DNA of 64,000 nucleotides, taken from contig JAVBYJ010000005.1 in NCBI GenBank assembly GCA_030824075.1, forward strand, positions 1 through 64,000, written 5' to 3'. Numbering within the stretch: the stretch's first letter is position 1; each line of letters opens with the position of its first letter. The notes under the pieces are model-generated. The model saw only the letters and a list, made by a program, of their open reading frames with translations, was not told where the DNA came from and did not search any database. A program made the position numbers and the translations under genes. This DNA comes from Geothrix sp. (GTDB lineage: Bacteria > Acidobacteriota > Holophagae > Holophagales > Holophagaceae). Positions 49,262-58,217 of this stretch are shown piece after piece.

Positions 49262-50647
49262 CTAGGGGCGATGATGGGCCCGGAGGGCGGCGCTGCGGCC
49301 GTGGTGCACGAGACCTTCTGCTTCAGCCAGCTGTTCCACCCAGGGAGCCATGGTCGCCGCGTCGTCGGGAGACAGCCGAAGCAGGCTTTGGCGCTTGAGG
49401 AAGGTGGCTACGCCCAGGGGGCTGGTGTAGCGGGCGCTGCGGCCCGTCGGCAGCACGTGGTTCGGCCCCGCGCCGTAGTCCCCGAAGGCCTCGGCGCTGG
49501 CGTTCCCGATAAAGACCGCCCCCGCGGTGGTGAGTGAGGGCAACCAGTTTTCAGGGTCGCTCACGCAGAGCTCGAGGTGTTCCGGGGCCCAGGCCTGGGC
49601 CAAGGCGATGGCTCCTTCTCGATCCATACAGACCAGCCGCCCGTGGGCACCCAGGCTTTGCTCGAGGATCTCCCGGCGGGGGGACGCGGCCACGCGAACA
49701 TGCAGCTCTGCGGACACGGCCTCAAGTACGCCGTGGTCGGCGCTCACCAGCACAGCCGCAGCATCCGGATCGTGCTCGGCCTGGGCCAGCAAATCCTCGG
49801 CGAGCCAGGCGGGGTCGGCGCTGCCATCCGCGATCACCAGCAGCTCCGTGGGGCCTGCCAGGGCGTCGATGCCGCAGGTGCCGATCAGTTGGCGCTTGGC
49901 CTCCGCCACGAAGCGGTTACCGGGGCCGGCGATCAGATCCACCCTGGGTTCGCCGTAGGCCAGCCAGCCCAGGGCCTGGGCACCGCCGAAGGGGTAGAGC
50001 TCCGTGAGGCCCAGCTCTGCTGCGCAAGCCAGCACCAGGGGATCCACTCCCCAGGCGCCGGGCAGGGTGGGTGAAGGCTTCGGCGGAGTGACCCCCACAA
50101 TGCGTGCCACACCTGCGACTTGGGCGGGGATCACCGTCATGGCCAGCGTCGAAGGATAGAAGGCCCGGCCACCGGGGATGTAGACCCCCGCCGTCTTCAG
50201 GGCGCACCAACGCTCGCCCACGGTCCCGCCGCCCGGAAGGGGCAGGGTCAGATCGTGCAGGCAACCGCGCTGACCCTCGGCGAAGCGGCGCACGTTGGCA
50301 ATCATCTCCCGAAGGGCGGCCATGAGGTCTGGTTGATGGCGGTCCAGGTCCGCGCGGGCGGCCTCGAGGGCGGATTCCGGAATCCGCAGGGCTGCGGGAT
50401 CCAGGCGAACGCCGTCCAGGCGTTCCGTCCACGCCAGCACGGCCGATAGGCCATCCCGCTGCACGTCCGTCAGGATGGCCACCACGGCCCTCTGGGTGTC
50501 CTCCTCTGTCTCCCCGCTCCTGGCCAGTGCAGCCACCCACCCGGGCAGATCAGCCCGGTTCGTCAGGTCAGTGATGGGGATGAAGTAACACCTGTGAACC
50601 TCATGGGTGAAGGGACCAGCCTGCCAGCTAAGGCCGGAGGATGACAA
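49262..50647 (-). CDS. hisD: Histidinol dehydrogenase
   Basis: Last two oxidations of histidine synthesis, histidinol to histidine with 2 NAD. The 461-residue protein has GGTVGERWCALKTAGVYIPG, FYPSTLAMTVIPAQVAGV, PFGGAQALGWLAYG, LIAGPGNRFVAEAKRQL, IDALAGPTELLVIAD, AQAEHDPDAAAVLVSAD, AWAPEHLEL (catalytic Glu-His) and GAGPNHVLPTG. The start is unsure: TTG 50647 is the only in-frame start codon near the usual N-terminus (YFIPITDLTNRADLPGW) and has no clear ribosome-binding site. lpxC ends 24 nt upstream. The MITE-like element follows its stop by 55 nt. Confidence 0.95.
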   Translation of the reverse strand: MSSSGLSWQAGPFTHEVHRCYFIPITDLTNRADLPGWVAALARSGETEEDTQRAVVAILTDVQRDGLSAVLAWTERLDGVRLDPAALRIPESALEAARADLDRHQPDLMAALREMIANVRRFAEGQRGCLHDLTLPLPGGGTVGERWCALKTAGVYIPGGRAFYPSTLAMTVIPAQVAGVARIVGVTPPKPSPTLPGAWGVDPLVLACAAELGLTELYPFGGAQALGWLAYGEPRVDLIAGPGNRFVAEAKRQLIGTCGIDALAGPTELLVIADGSADPAWLAEDLLAQAEHDPDAAAVLVSADHGVLEAVSAELHVRVAASPRREILEQSLGAHGRLVCMDREGAIALAQAWAPEHLELCVSDPENWLPSLTTAGAVFIGNASAEAFGDYGAGPNHVLPTGRSARYTSPLGVATFLKRQSLLRLSPDDAATMAPWVEQLAEAEGLVHHGRSAALRAHHRP

Positions 50648-50671
50648 CTGGAAATGCGGCTCAAGGCGGGA

Positions 50672-51580
50672 TCAGGCGGGCTGGGCCACCAGAGGCTGGA
50701 AGATGGAGCGCACATTCGCGGGTTCGGCGTCTTCGGTCCACTCCCAGCAGCTGGGATCCGCCAGGATGGCCTTGGCGAGCGCGACATGCATGGCATGACC
50801 GGCGGCATGGGCTTCCACGAGTCCAAGCAGGGGCGCACCCAGCAGGGCCAGGTCGCCCACCAGGTCGAGCATCTTGTGACGCACGGCCTCGTCTTCGTAG
50901 CGGAGGGATTCATTCAAGGGGCCGTCCGCGCCAAAGACCACGGCGTTGTCCAGGCTGCCGCCGAGGGCGAGACCGCGGGAACGCATCTGGTCGATTTCCT
51001 GGGCCAGGCAGAAGGTGCGGGCAGAACCCAGTTCGCGGCGGTACTTCTCTGGTGTGAGGCTCAGTTCGCGGCTCTGGCGACCCAGGGCGGGAAGGGGGAA
51101 ATCGATGACGTAGCGCAGGCGCAGACCATCGAAGGGAATGGCGCGGATCCAGCGGTCGCCGTTCCGGATTTCCACGGTCCGGGTGATCTTCATGAAGCGG
51201 CGCCGACCCTCGAGGGAATGGATGCCGGCCTGCAGGATGGCGTCCACCCAAGGGGCGGCACTGCCATCGAGAATGGGCAGTTCCTCTGCGTCCACTTCGA
51301 TGCGGAGGTGCTCGACTTCCAGGCCAGCCAGGGCGGAGAGCAGATGTTCGATGGTCTGGAGACGCACGCCGTCCTTCACCAGGGTGGTGGCCAGGACGAG
51401 GTCGCCTGCCAGGTCCGCGTGGGCTGGGATCACAGTGCCGGTGGGTGTATGGACGAAGACCAGACCGGTCGGGGCGCTCACGGGCACCAACCGCACGGAA
51501 CAGGGGTGGTTGCCGTGCAGGCCACGGCCCGAGATCGTGATCTCGCGGCTCAGGGTCTGGGGCGTGGTGCTGCGGGGCAT
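50672..51580 (-). CDS. lpxC: UDP-3-O-acyl-N-acetylglucosamine deacetylase
   Basis: Zn-dependent committed step of lipid A synthesis. The 302-residue protein starts PRSTTPQTLSREITISGRGL and has DGVRLQTIEHLLSALAGLEV (zinc His), LPILDGSAAPWVD, RTFCLAQEIDQMRSRGLALG, SLRYEDEAVRHKMLDLVGDL (second His and Asp) and the final AHAAGHAMHVALAKAI. ATG 51580 has GAGG 8 nt upstream and gives the usual length. It precedes the his genes; hisD begins 24 nt after its stop, so lipid A and histidine synthesis may share one transcript. Confidence 0.95.
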   Translation of the reverse strand: MPRSTTPQTLSREITISGRGLHGNHPCSVRLVPVSAPTGLVFVHTPTGTVIPAHADLAGDLVLATTLVKDGVRLQTIEHLLSALAGLEVEHLRIEVDAEELPILDGSAAPWVDAILQAGIHSLEGRRRFMKITRTVEIRNGDRWIRAIPFDGLRLRYVIDFPLPALGRQSRELSLTPEKYRRELGSARTFCLAQEIDQMRSRGLALGGSLDNAVVFGADGPLNESLRYEDEAVRHKMLDLVGDLALLGAPLLGLVEAHAAGHAMHVALAKAILADPSCWEWTEDAEPANVRSIFQPLVAQPA

Positions 51581-51619
51581 AGGTGGGCCTCGCAGGGGTA
51601 TAAGCCAGTTTTGAGCCAC

Positions 51620-51652
51620 ATTATAAAACTAATTATTTAAACAATTAGTTTT
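51620..51652 (-). promoter_or_regulatory. AT-rich promoter with inverted repeat before lpxC-his
   Basis: On the minus strand a perfect TATAAT (51625-51620) lies about 33 nt upstream of the lpxC start after allowing for the transcript start. It abuts a 10-bp inverted repeat AAAACTAATT / AATTAGTTTT (51625-51634 and 51643-51652) with an 8-nt spacer. A good -35 box is not evident, so an activator or an UP-like element may be involved. The same hairpin could end ispD transcription. Confidence 0.55.
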
Positions 51653-51697
51653 AATTCGACGGAAATCAAATGTGGGTGCATCAACCACAGACTGTGG

Positions 51698-52405
51698 TCA
51701 GCGCGGTCGAGCGCGATCCCAGTCCTCGGGGGTGGTGACTTTCAAATTGGAACCGGGGCTGGGGATCAGTTTCACCGCCAGGCCCAGGCGTTCCAGCAGG
51801 GCCACATCATCGGTCCCCGTGAACCCGGCCTCCTCCGCGGACCTGAAGGCCTTGAGCCAGGTGCCCAGGCGGGCGACCTGGGGTGTCTGCGCCCGGAAGA
51901 ACTCCTCCCGGGGTTCGGTTCCCAGCACTCGTCCAAAGGGATCCACCCGTTTGAGGGTGTCCGTGGAGGGTTCGCCCAGCAGGGCGCCATCGAAGCGGTT
52001 GAGCGCTTCCAGGGCTTCCCAGAGGGGGGCGGCCGGGGGAAAGGGCCGAACGGCATCGTGAATCATCACTGGGGCGAACGGTTGATCGGGCAGGGCGCGA
52101 AGGGCCGCCCACACGGATTGCTGCCGGGTGTCCCCGCCCGGGACGACCATGCAGGGCACGCTGAACGACCAACTGCGGGCTTCTTCCAGATGGGTTTCGG
52201 GAACGGCCAGCGCAATGCCCGCAAGGTGAGGCATACCCGAACCGAGAAAGGCCTCCACCGTCACTTGCAGCAGGGGGCGTCCATCCCAGTTTCGGAATTG
52301 TTTGGGCAAACCGCCACCCATTCGCAGGCCTCGCCCCCCGGCCGGAATGACCAAGTAGGGGCGCAGTGGATCAGCGCTGGCGGGTGATGAAGGGTTCGAC
52401 ACCAC
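51698..52405 (-). CDS. ispD: 2-C-methyl-D-erythritol 4-phosphate cytidylyltransferase
   Basis: Third step of the MEP isoprenoid pathway. The 235-residue protein has LVIPAGGRGLRMGGGLPKQF (CTP loop), VVPGGDTRQQSVWAAL, VMIHDAVRPFPP, GEPSTDTLKRV, AQTPQVARLGTWLKAF and TDDVALLERLG with VTTPEDWDRAR. The GTG at 52405 lies inside the end of rlpA (35-nt overlap); GTG 52402 is equally possible. IspF, often adjacent, is not here. Confidence 0.94.
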   Translation of the reverse strand: MVSNPSSPASADPLRPYLVIPAGGRGLRMGGGLPKQFRNWDGRPLLQVTVEAFLGSGMPHLAGIALAVPETHLEEARSWSFSVPCMVVPGGDTRQQSVWAALRALPDQPFAPVMIHDAVRPFPPAAPLWEALEALNRFDGALLGEPSTDTLKRVDPFGRVLGTEPREEFFRAQTPQVARLGTWLKAFRSAEEAGFTGTDDVALLERLGLAVKLIPSPGSNLKVTTPEDWDRARPR

Positions 52406-53093
52406 GATCCTTCAGGAGCTTGGCAATCTGTTCGGCGGCCTGTTCGGCATCCTGCCGGGTCGTGTAGGTGCCTACCCTGACCCGTTTCACGGACCGTCCA
52501 TTCCGGGTGATCGCATTTTGAAGGGTCACCACGCCGAAGGTGTTCTCAAGTTCTCGCGTAAGTGCTTCGATATTCTTGGGATCTGAAAGCGAAGCCACCT
52601 GTACAACAAAGGGATCGGCCTGGTTTCCCGCAGGATCCAAGGCCGTGGGGAGCCCCATGGCATCCACAGAGCGGAGCCGGATTCGGGAGGTGCCCTGACC
52701 GAGGAAACCCAAATCCTGGGCACCTCGCTTGGAGAGATCCAGGATCCTGCCCTTAATAAAGGGGCCCCGATCGTTGACCCGCAGGACGGTACGCTTGTGG
52801 TTCTCCAGGTTCTCGACTTCCACGAAGCTGCCCAGAGGGAGGGTCCGATGGGCACAGGTATTCTGCTCGGGGTCGAATATTTCCCCGCTGGCGGTAGGCC
52901 GACCAGCAAATCCATCGTCATTGCCACCGTACCAACTGGCCACGCCCTCCTCCACGTAAGCCTGGGCCTCGGGAGCCATCGCTCCGTTCCGGGAGCCGGT
53001 ACGTGAGGATGGAAGGGAGGTCGGAGGACGGGTGCAGTGGATGGTGAAGCTGAGGATGACCAGGGTGGCCACCCTCGGGGTGCTCCAGCGCAT
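52371..53093 (-). CDS. rlpA: RlpA-like septal lytic transglycosylase with SPOR domain
   Basis: Envelope protein acting on denuded peptidoglycan at the septum. From ATG 53093 it has 240 residues: hydrophobic leader TPRVATLVILSFTIHC (a Cys that could be a weak lipobox), then the double-psi beta-barrel EEGVASWYGG, FAGRPTASGEIFDP, CAHRTLPLGSFVEVENLE and RVNDRGPFIKGRILDLSKRGA, which contain the family's catalytic Asp. A C-terminal SPOR domain (DPFVVQVASLSDPKN to the end) binds naked glycan. An upstream in-frame start is possible; the ribosome-binding site is weak. Confidence 0.88.
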   Translation of the reverse strand: MRWSTPRVATLVILSFTIHCTRPPTSLPSSRTGSRNGAMAPEAQAYVEEGVASWYGGNDDGFAGRPTASGEIFDPEQNTCAHRTLPLGSFVEVENLENHKRTVLRVNDRGPFIKGRILDLSKRGAQDLGFLGQGTSRIRLRSVDAMGLPTALDPAGNQADPFVVQVASLSDPKNIEALTRELENTFGVVTLQNAITRNGRSVKRVRVGTYTTRQDAEQAAEQIAKLLKDRGVEPFITRQR

Positions 53094-53354
53094 GAGCCGA
53101 AGCAGGCCACCACTCCCTAGATCCACCGGGGTTGGAGGGTCGAAGGCGATGTGGATCTCATGGATCCACGACGCACAGGCTTTGCTCCAATTGGTGGGAT
53201 GGAAGGGGGACGGCATCGGACTCCACAAAGATCAAAAGGTCGCGTTTAATGGACCAGCTCGTATACATATAAAGTATGGTCGAGTTTAGATCGTTTGTAA
53301 AGGAGCCGTCATTCAAATAAGGGTATACCCTGCGATTGTTGTGTTTAGAAAGGG
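53094..53354 (-). promoter_or_regulatory. Upstream region of rlpA with a 12-bp palindrome
   Basis: A gene-free stretch on the minus-strand path from the DUF4388-SPOR gene to rlpA, clearly richer in A+T than its surroundings at 53230-53345. It holds the perfect palindrome AGGGTATACCCT (53320-53331), a likely regulator site, and on the minus strand TTTACA about 17 nt before CATACT, a weak promoter match for rlpA. No conserved protein frame is visible. Confidence 0.4.
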
Positions 53355-54965
53355 CTATTGCCGGTCGGGAATCTGAGCCACCCGGAAGGGTTTCGGCCGG
53401 TTCCCTTCGGCCAGGAAGGGAGGGGGCAGCTTCTTGGCGGCAGCCTTGGCGGCGGCCTCGGAGCCAAAGGAGCCCATGAAGACCTGGTAGCAGGTCCGGC
53501 CGTCCCGCATGGCCATGGGTAGGAGAAAGAGATCTGGATCTTGGTTCTTCAGGAGGTCGGCCGCATGTTGGACCGTGCTGCCATTGCAGGCGATTTCGAG
53601 GCGGAGGGTCCACCGGCCCTGGAGGGCTTTCTTTTGGCTGCCGCCCTGGGACAACGCCCGCTTCCAGTCGCCCTGGATGATCGTCTGAAGGCGCTCGGCC
53701 CTGGAAGGAACCGTGACGGCTTCCGGCTTCTGGATGGGGGGCGTCGGTTGGGTGGACTTGGGTGGCTCAGGTTCGGGCTTCCGTTCTGGTTCCTTGACTG
53801 GAGTGGGCTTCACGTCTTCTGGCGGTGGGGTGGGGGGCCTGGTCGCTAGGGGAAGCGCGGCGGCTGCCTTGGGAGAGGCTGGAGAGGCGGTTCGGAGCCG
53901 GCGGTACAGAAGGCTTCCTGCCCACAGGCCCCCGAGGAGGACCAGGACGGCAAGGAGGACGAAGGGACGGCGTCGGGTCTGCGCCGTGGCTTCCACCGGG
54001 GGGGGAAGCTCCGGACGTTCGGTTCTGCCCTCGGCTTCATGGTGGATGGTCAAGGCCAGTTCAGATGGCACAGGTGTTTCCAGATCCGGCGGGAAAGGAT
54101 CGTCCAGCTCGTCCTCCGCGCCCAGCTGATCCAGAGCCTCGGAGAGGTGCTCCAGATTGGTGGTGGGGCGCTGGCTGGCGTGAATCTCTGCGAAAAGGGA
54201 GGGCTGCGGTGCCGGGGAGGGTTCGGGCAGCGATGGGGTGATGGTGGATTCGGGAGGATCCAGGGCGAGTTCCAGGGCCCGGCGATCCAGGGGAGGCAAT
54301 TCGTGGAGCCGCGCCCAGCCCATCTCGCGGAGAAAGAGGATAAAGGCCCCTAGCCGGAAGGGTTCGACGCCGGATTCCCGGCTCAATTCCATCAGGGTGC
54401 GGCTGCCGTCGAGCAGGCCTGGCAGCCTGGTCAGGTCCTGGGGAAGAGGCAATTCCTGATGGCGCCGGCCTTCCATGACCACGACCTGATTCAAGGGACC
54501 GAGTTCTTCCAGCACGCGCTCACGGTCTCTCAGGTTCAGGACCCCAGCCAGCAGCATGGCGGCCGTGTCGAAGGGCAGCCGCACGGTGGTGGCATCCAGC
54601 TCTTTGGCCTCAAAAACCGGGGTGTCCTCTGTGGCCGCGATCCCCGCCCAGACCACTCGTTCCACCTGGGCCCGGGCGACATCCAGCAGGTCTCTCTGAG
54701 TGATGAAGCCCATTTCGATGAGATTCTTGCCGATGGACATGCCTGGATTGAGGTTGGCCATGGCGTAGTCGAGCTGGGCCTGGGTGATCTTGCCCCGCTC
54801 CACCAGCAGATGGGTCAGGCGGTCCAGCGGATGGGTGCTGGAGGCAAAGACGATGTCTCCGGCCTCGATGAACACCGTTCGGGTGGGTTCCTGCCCCAGG
54901 CGCCACAGGCCGGTGGCACGCGCCCGGTGCCGGGCGAACAGATCCTTGAGGGCCGGAAGGCTCAT
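53355..54965 (-). CDS. DUF4388 protein with transmembrane helix and C-terminal SPOR domain
   Basis: A 536-residue protein. Residues ~1-110 ([53 protein letters not shown]) fit a DUF4388/PatA-type N-terminal sensor-like domain. A Pro/Glu-rich linker follows, then one membrane helix [20 protein letters not shown] (about 348-367), a second Pro/Lys/Glu-rich linker and a final SPOR-like domain ([20 protein letters not shown]). The layout puts the first part in the cytoplasm and the peptidoglycan-binding part in the periplasm. ATG 54965 overlaps the tyrS stop. It probably links a cytoplasmic signal to the division-site wall; inferred. Confidence 0.75.
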   Translation of the reverse strand: MSLPALKDLFARHRARATGLWRLGQEPTRTVFIEAGDIVFASSTHPLDRLTHLLVERGKITQAQLDYAMANLNPGMSIGKNLIEMGFITQRDLLDVARAQVERVVWAGIAATEDTPVFEAKELDATTVRLPFDTAAMLLAGVLNLRDRERVLEELGPLNQVVVMEGRRHQELPLPQDLTRLPGLLDGSRTLMELSRESGVEPFRLGAFILFLREMGWARLHELPPLDRRALELALDPPESTITPSLPEPSPAPQPSLFAEIHASQRPTTNLEHLSEALDQLGAEDELDDPFPPDLETPVPSELALTIHHEAEGRTERPELPPPVEATAQTRRRPFVLLAVLVLLGGLWAGSLLYRRLRTASPASPKAAAALPLATRPPTPPPEDVKPTPVKEPERKPEPEPPKSTQPTPPIQKPEAVTVPSRAERLQTIIQGDWKRALSQGGSQKKALQGRWTLRLEIACNGSTVQHAADLLKNQDPDLFLLPMAMRDGRTCYQVFMGSFGSEAAAKAAAKKLPPPFLAEGNRPKPFRVAQIPDRQ

Positions 54966-56161
54966 GTAACCACCCATCGCTCGAGCTTGAGTTTGCCTAC
55001 CTTCACCAGAACCGACTGGCCGGAATGCAGAGCGAGGCGCAGGGCGGGATCGGAGGCTTTCTGGCCGTCCAGGCTCACCGCACCCTGGCCGATGAGGCGC
55101 TCGGCCTCCTTGCGGCTGGTGGCGAGGCCACGGTCCACCAGCAGGCGGGAAAGGTGAACCTCCGCCTCGGTGGAGGCCATGGCGATGTCGGGTGCCTCAT
55201 CCGGGCTCCGCTCGGAGAAGCGGCGTATCCAACGATCCTCGGCTTCCCGGCCAGCGGCGGCACCGTGGAAGTCCGACACGATCTGTCGAGCCAAGGCCTT
55301 CTTGGCGTCCATGGGGTGGCCCTGTTTGAGTGCTTCGATCTCGGCGGGCAGCTTGTCGGTGAGCAGCAGGTACCACGTCCACATGAGGGTGTCACTGACG
55401 CTCATGGCCTTGCCGAATTGGGTGTCGGGATCCTCCATGAACCCGATGTAGTTGCCCAGGGACTTGGACATCTTCTCGACACCATCAAGCCCCAGCAGCA
55501 GGGGCACCGTGAGCACCACCTGGGGCTTCTGCCCCGAGGCCTCCTGGAGGGTGCGGCCCTGCATGAGGTTGAAGAGCTGGTCGTTGCCGCCGAGTTCTAC
55601 GTCCGCCTGAAGCGCCACGGAATCATAGGCCTGGACCAGGGGGTAGAGCAGTTCATGGAGGGCGATGGGTTCGCGGGCGTCCATGCGTTTGGCGAAGTCA
55701 TTGCGCTCCAGCATCTGAGCCACGGTGAACCGGGAGGCCAGGCGGATCCAGCCCTCCCCGGCCAGGTTGCCGAACCATTCGCTGTTGAAGCGGATCCTTG
55801 TCTTCTCAGGATCCAGGATCTTGAAGACCTGGGTTTTGTACGTTTCAGCGTTGGCCAGGACTTCGTCCCGGGAAAGGGGGGGGCGAGTGGCCTTTTTGCC
55901 CGTGGGATCGCCGATGAGGCCGGTGAAATCGCCAATGAGGAAGGTGACTTCGTGACCCAGCTTCTGGAACTGAGCCATCTTGCGGATGAGCACCCCGTGG
56001 CCGAGATGCAGGTCCGGCGCGGTGGGATCAAAGCCGGCCTTGATGCGCAAAGGCCGGCCTTCCTTCAGTTTCGCCTCAAGCTGTTCCACCTTGTGACAGG
56101 TCACCGTGCCCTTCGTGAGCAGGGTGAGGGCATCAGATACGGATTCGGAAGCTGCGGTCAT
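54962..56161 (-). CDS. tyrS: Tyrosyl-tRNA synthetase
   Basis: Charges tRNA-Tyr. The 399-residue class I enzyme has [20 protein letters not shown] (HLGH 52-55), [37 protein letters not shown], the KMSKS loop [17 protein letters not shown] (about 240) and a C-terminal S4 RNA-binding domain ([20 protein letters not shown]). The HLGH form and the [11 protein letters not shown] start match the TyrZ-like bacterial branch. ATG 56161 gives a normal length. Confidence 0.96.
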   Translation of the reverse strand: MTAASESVSDALTLLTKGTVTCHKVEQLEAKLKEGRPLRIKAGFDPTAPDLHLGHGVLIRKMAQFQKLGHEVTFLIGDFTGLIGDPTGKKATRPPLSRDEVLANAETYKTQVFKILDPEKTRIRFNSEWFGNLAGEGWIRLASRFTVAQMLERNDFAKRMDAREPIALHELLYPLVQAYDSVALQADVELGGNDQLFNLMQGRTLQEASGQKPQVVLTVPLLLGLDGVEKMSKSLGNYIGFMEDPDTQFGKAMSVSDTLMWTWYLLLTDKLPAEIEALKQGHPMDAKKALARQIVSDFHGAAAGREAEDRWIRRFSERSPDEAPDIAMASTEAEVHLSRLLVDRGLATSRKEAERLIGQGAVSLDGQKASDPALRLALHSGQSVLVKVGKLKLERWVVT

Positions 56162-56215
56162 GCCTGCATCTTGGCGGAAAAAGCCTGCAGGCTCAATGCG
56201 GAAGGGCCTGACCGC

Positions 56216-56767
56216 CTAGCGGACATCCAGCTCGACGACGCGACGGGGGCCCTTGTCGCCTGGTTTTCTCGTGCCCGCGAAGGTGACGTAGATCGCACGG
56301 CCCGTCTTTGGGCTCCAGCCCACCTCGACCTTTCCGCCGAGATCGTGATTGATGCGGAGCCCCTGATGTTCCATGAGGTCCGGGGTCAGGTCGGGGGTGG
56401 GAGCCAGATCCTGTTGCCACTTGGCAGCGGCAGCGAGGAACTCTGGTTCGGTGGGCCAGGTCTTGGCTAGGTCGGGATTCGAGGCATAGAGGACACGGCA
56501 GCCCTCCGGGGTGCGCAGCTGGTCCACCACCGCCCGGAAGTCCTCCCAATCGGGACGGATCTTTTCCAGGGCGAAGCCCATGACCTTGTTCTTGAAGCCT
56601 TGAGGATCCTTCTTGGCCTTTGTGGCCACGTAGGCGACCCCACCCACACAGGTCACCAGGACGATCAGAAAGGCGATGCCGCAGCCAAGGGCGATCTTGC
56701 CCCAGAGAGGCATGCCGACCTTGGTCGGGACGCCATGGCCGCCGTTGTCCCAGGATGAATCAGCCAT
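56216..56767 (-). CDS. Hypothetical membrane-anchored protein
   Basis: A 183-residue protein with one membrane helix (WGKIALGCGIAFLIVLVTCV, about 22-41) near the N-terminus, followed by a mostly hydrophilic domain of about 135 residues containing PEGCRVLYASNPDLAKTWP and RAIYVTFAGTRKPGDKGPR. No known motif. ATG 56767 lies 9 nt after the phoH stop on the same strand, and tyrS follows 54 nt beyond its end, so the three are probably one transcript. Topology suggests a periplasmic C-terminal domain. Confidence 0.6.
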   Translation of the reverse strand: MADSSWDNGGHGVPTKVGMPLWGKIALGCGIAFLIVLVTCVGGVAYVATKAKKDPQGFKNKVMGFALEKIRPDWEDFRAVVDQLRTPEGCRVLYASNPDLAKTWPTEPEFLAAAAKWQQDLAPTPDLTPDLMEHQGLRINHDLGGKVEVGWSPKTGRAIYVTFAGTRKPGDKGPRRVVELDVR

Positions 56768-56776
56768 CGGTGACTC

Positions 56777-58108
56777 CTAGAGGAGATTGCTGGCCAGCTC
56801 GGCCAGCTTGCTGCGTTCGCCCTTCTGGAGCGTGACGTGGCCGGAGATATCGAGCTGCTTGAAATGCTCGGCCAGGAAACTGAGGCCATTGGTGCTGGCG
56901 TCCACATAGGGATTGTCAATCTGGTGGGGATCGCCCGTGAAGATCACCTTGGTGCCCTCGCCCGCCCGGGTGAGGATGGTCTTGACCTCATGCGGGGTCA
57001 GGTTCTGGGCTTCGTCCACCACCAGGTACTGCCTGGGGATGCTGCGGCCACGGATGTAGGTGAGGGGCTCGACGCTGAGGTAGCCGGCCTCCTCCAGCTG
57101 GCCTGCCGTCATGGTGGTGCGCTTCCTGGCCTCGGTGTTGGCGCCCACGATGAATTCCAGGTTGTCGTAGATGGGCTGCATGTAGGGCCGCAGCTTTTCG
57201 CTGATGTCGCCCGGCAGATAACCGAGGTCGCGACCCATGGGCATCACCGGCCGGCTCACGAGGATCTTGTCATAGGCCTCATCGTCCACCACCAGCTGCA
57301 GGCCCGCCGCGATGGCCAGCAGGGTCTTGCCGGTGCCAGCCTTTCCCAGCAGGGTGACTACCTGGACGGCGGGATCCAATAGCAGCTCCAGAGCGAACTG
57401 CTGCTCACGGTTCCGGGGTTTGATGCCCCAGGGGTAGGCGTCCATGCGCTTCAGTGGCCGCAGGAGGCCCTCGCCGACCATGAAACGGGCCAGGGCCGTG
57501 TGGCTGGGATTGGCCTGATCCACCAGGGTGAGGAACTGATTGGGCTGAAGATTCAATTCGGGATCGGGTGACAAGCCGCCGTCATAGAGCAGGTCCACCT
57601 TCGCGGCATCCACCTCCCAGGACTTGTGGCCGGTGTAGAGCTCGTCCATCTCCACCCGGTCCGTGGTGTAGTCCTCGGCCTGCACACCGATGGCATCGGC
57701 CTTGATGCGCAGATTCGTGTCCTTCGTCACGAGGACCACGCGGTCCTTGCAGGTGTGCAGGAGTTCGCGGGCGCAGGCCAGGATCTGGTTGTCGGCCTTG
57801 TGCTTGTCCGCGGACAGGATGCCAATGTCCAGGTTGTGGGCCGCCACATCCACCTTGAGGGTGCCGCCGCCGCCCAGGGGCACGCCCCGGCTGAGGGTGC
57901 CGCTGGCCCGCAGCTTGTCCAGCAGGCGGGAGACACTGCGGGCGTTGCGGCCGATTTCGGTCTGGTCCTTCTTGAAGTGGTCCACCTCCTCGATCACCAC
58001 GATGGGCAGCACCACATCGTGTTCCTGGAAGTGGAGAATGGAGTTCGGGTCATGCAGGAGGACGTTCGTATCCAGGACGAAGACTTTCTTGCTGGATGGT
58101 GGGACCAA
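56777..58108 (-). CDS. PIN-PhoH protein (PhoH2-type RNA helicase/nuclease)
   Basis: A 443-residue protein joining an N-terminal PIN ribonuclease domain (KKVFVLDTNVLLHDPNSILH, IEEVDHFKKD, VTKDTNLRIKADA; acidic residues for metal) to a C-terminal PhoH ATPase (VTLLGKAGTGKTLLAIAAGL Walker A, SRPVMPMGRDLGYLPGDI, RQYLVVDEAQNLTPHEVK Walker B, FTGDPHQIDNPYVD). Such PhoH2 proteins unwind and cut RNA. The TTG at 58108 is preferred because GGAGG lies 5 nt before it; a GTG at 58129 is an alternative. It is divergent from the peptidase gene at 58218. Confidence 0.92.
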   Translation of the reverse strand: MVPPSSKKVFVLDTNVLLHDPNSILHFQEHDVVLPIVVIEEVDHFKKDQTEIGRNARSVSRLLDKLRASGTLSRGVPLGGGGTLKVDVAAHNLDIGILSADKHKADNQILACARELLHTCKDRVVLVTKDTNLRIKADAIGVQAEDYTTDRVEMDELYTGHKSWEVDAAKVDLLYDGGLSPDPELNLQPNQFLTLVDQANPSHTALARFMVGEGLLRPLKRMDAYPWGIKPRNREQQFALELLLDPAVQVVTLLGKAGTGKTLLAIAAGLQLVVDDEAYDKILVSRPVMPMGRDLGYLPGDISEKLRPYMQPIYDNLEFIVGANTEARKRTTMTAGQLEEAGYLSVEPLTYIRGRSIPRQYLVVDEAQNLTPHEVKTILTRAGEGTKVIFTGDPHQIDNPYVDASTNGLSFLAEHFKQLDISGHVTLQKGERSKLAELASNLL

Positions 58109-58217
58109 TGAGACCTCCAGGGATGCCCGCACCCTACCACCAAGCGGCCGCCCTTGCACGGCTGGGATTCGATCTTGGATTGGTGTGAGAATGGCTGCCT
58201 GTTTGGAGGCCCACCAC

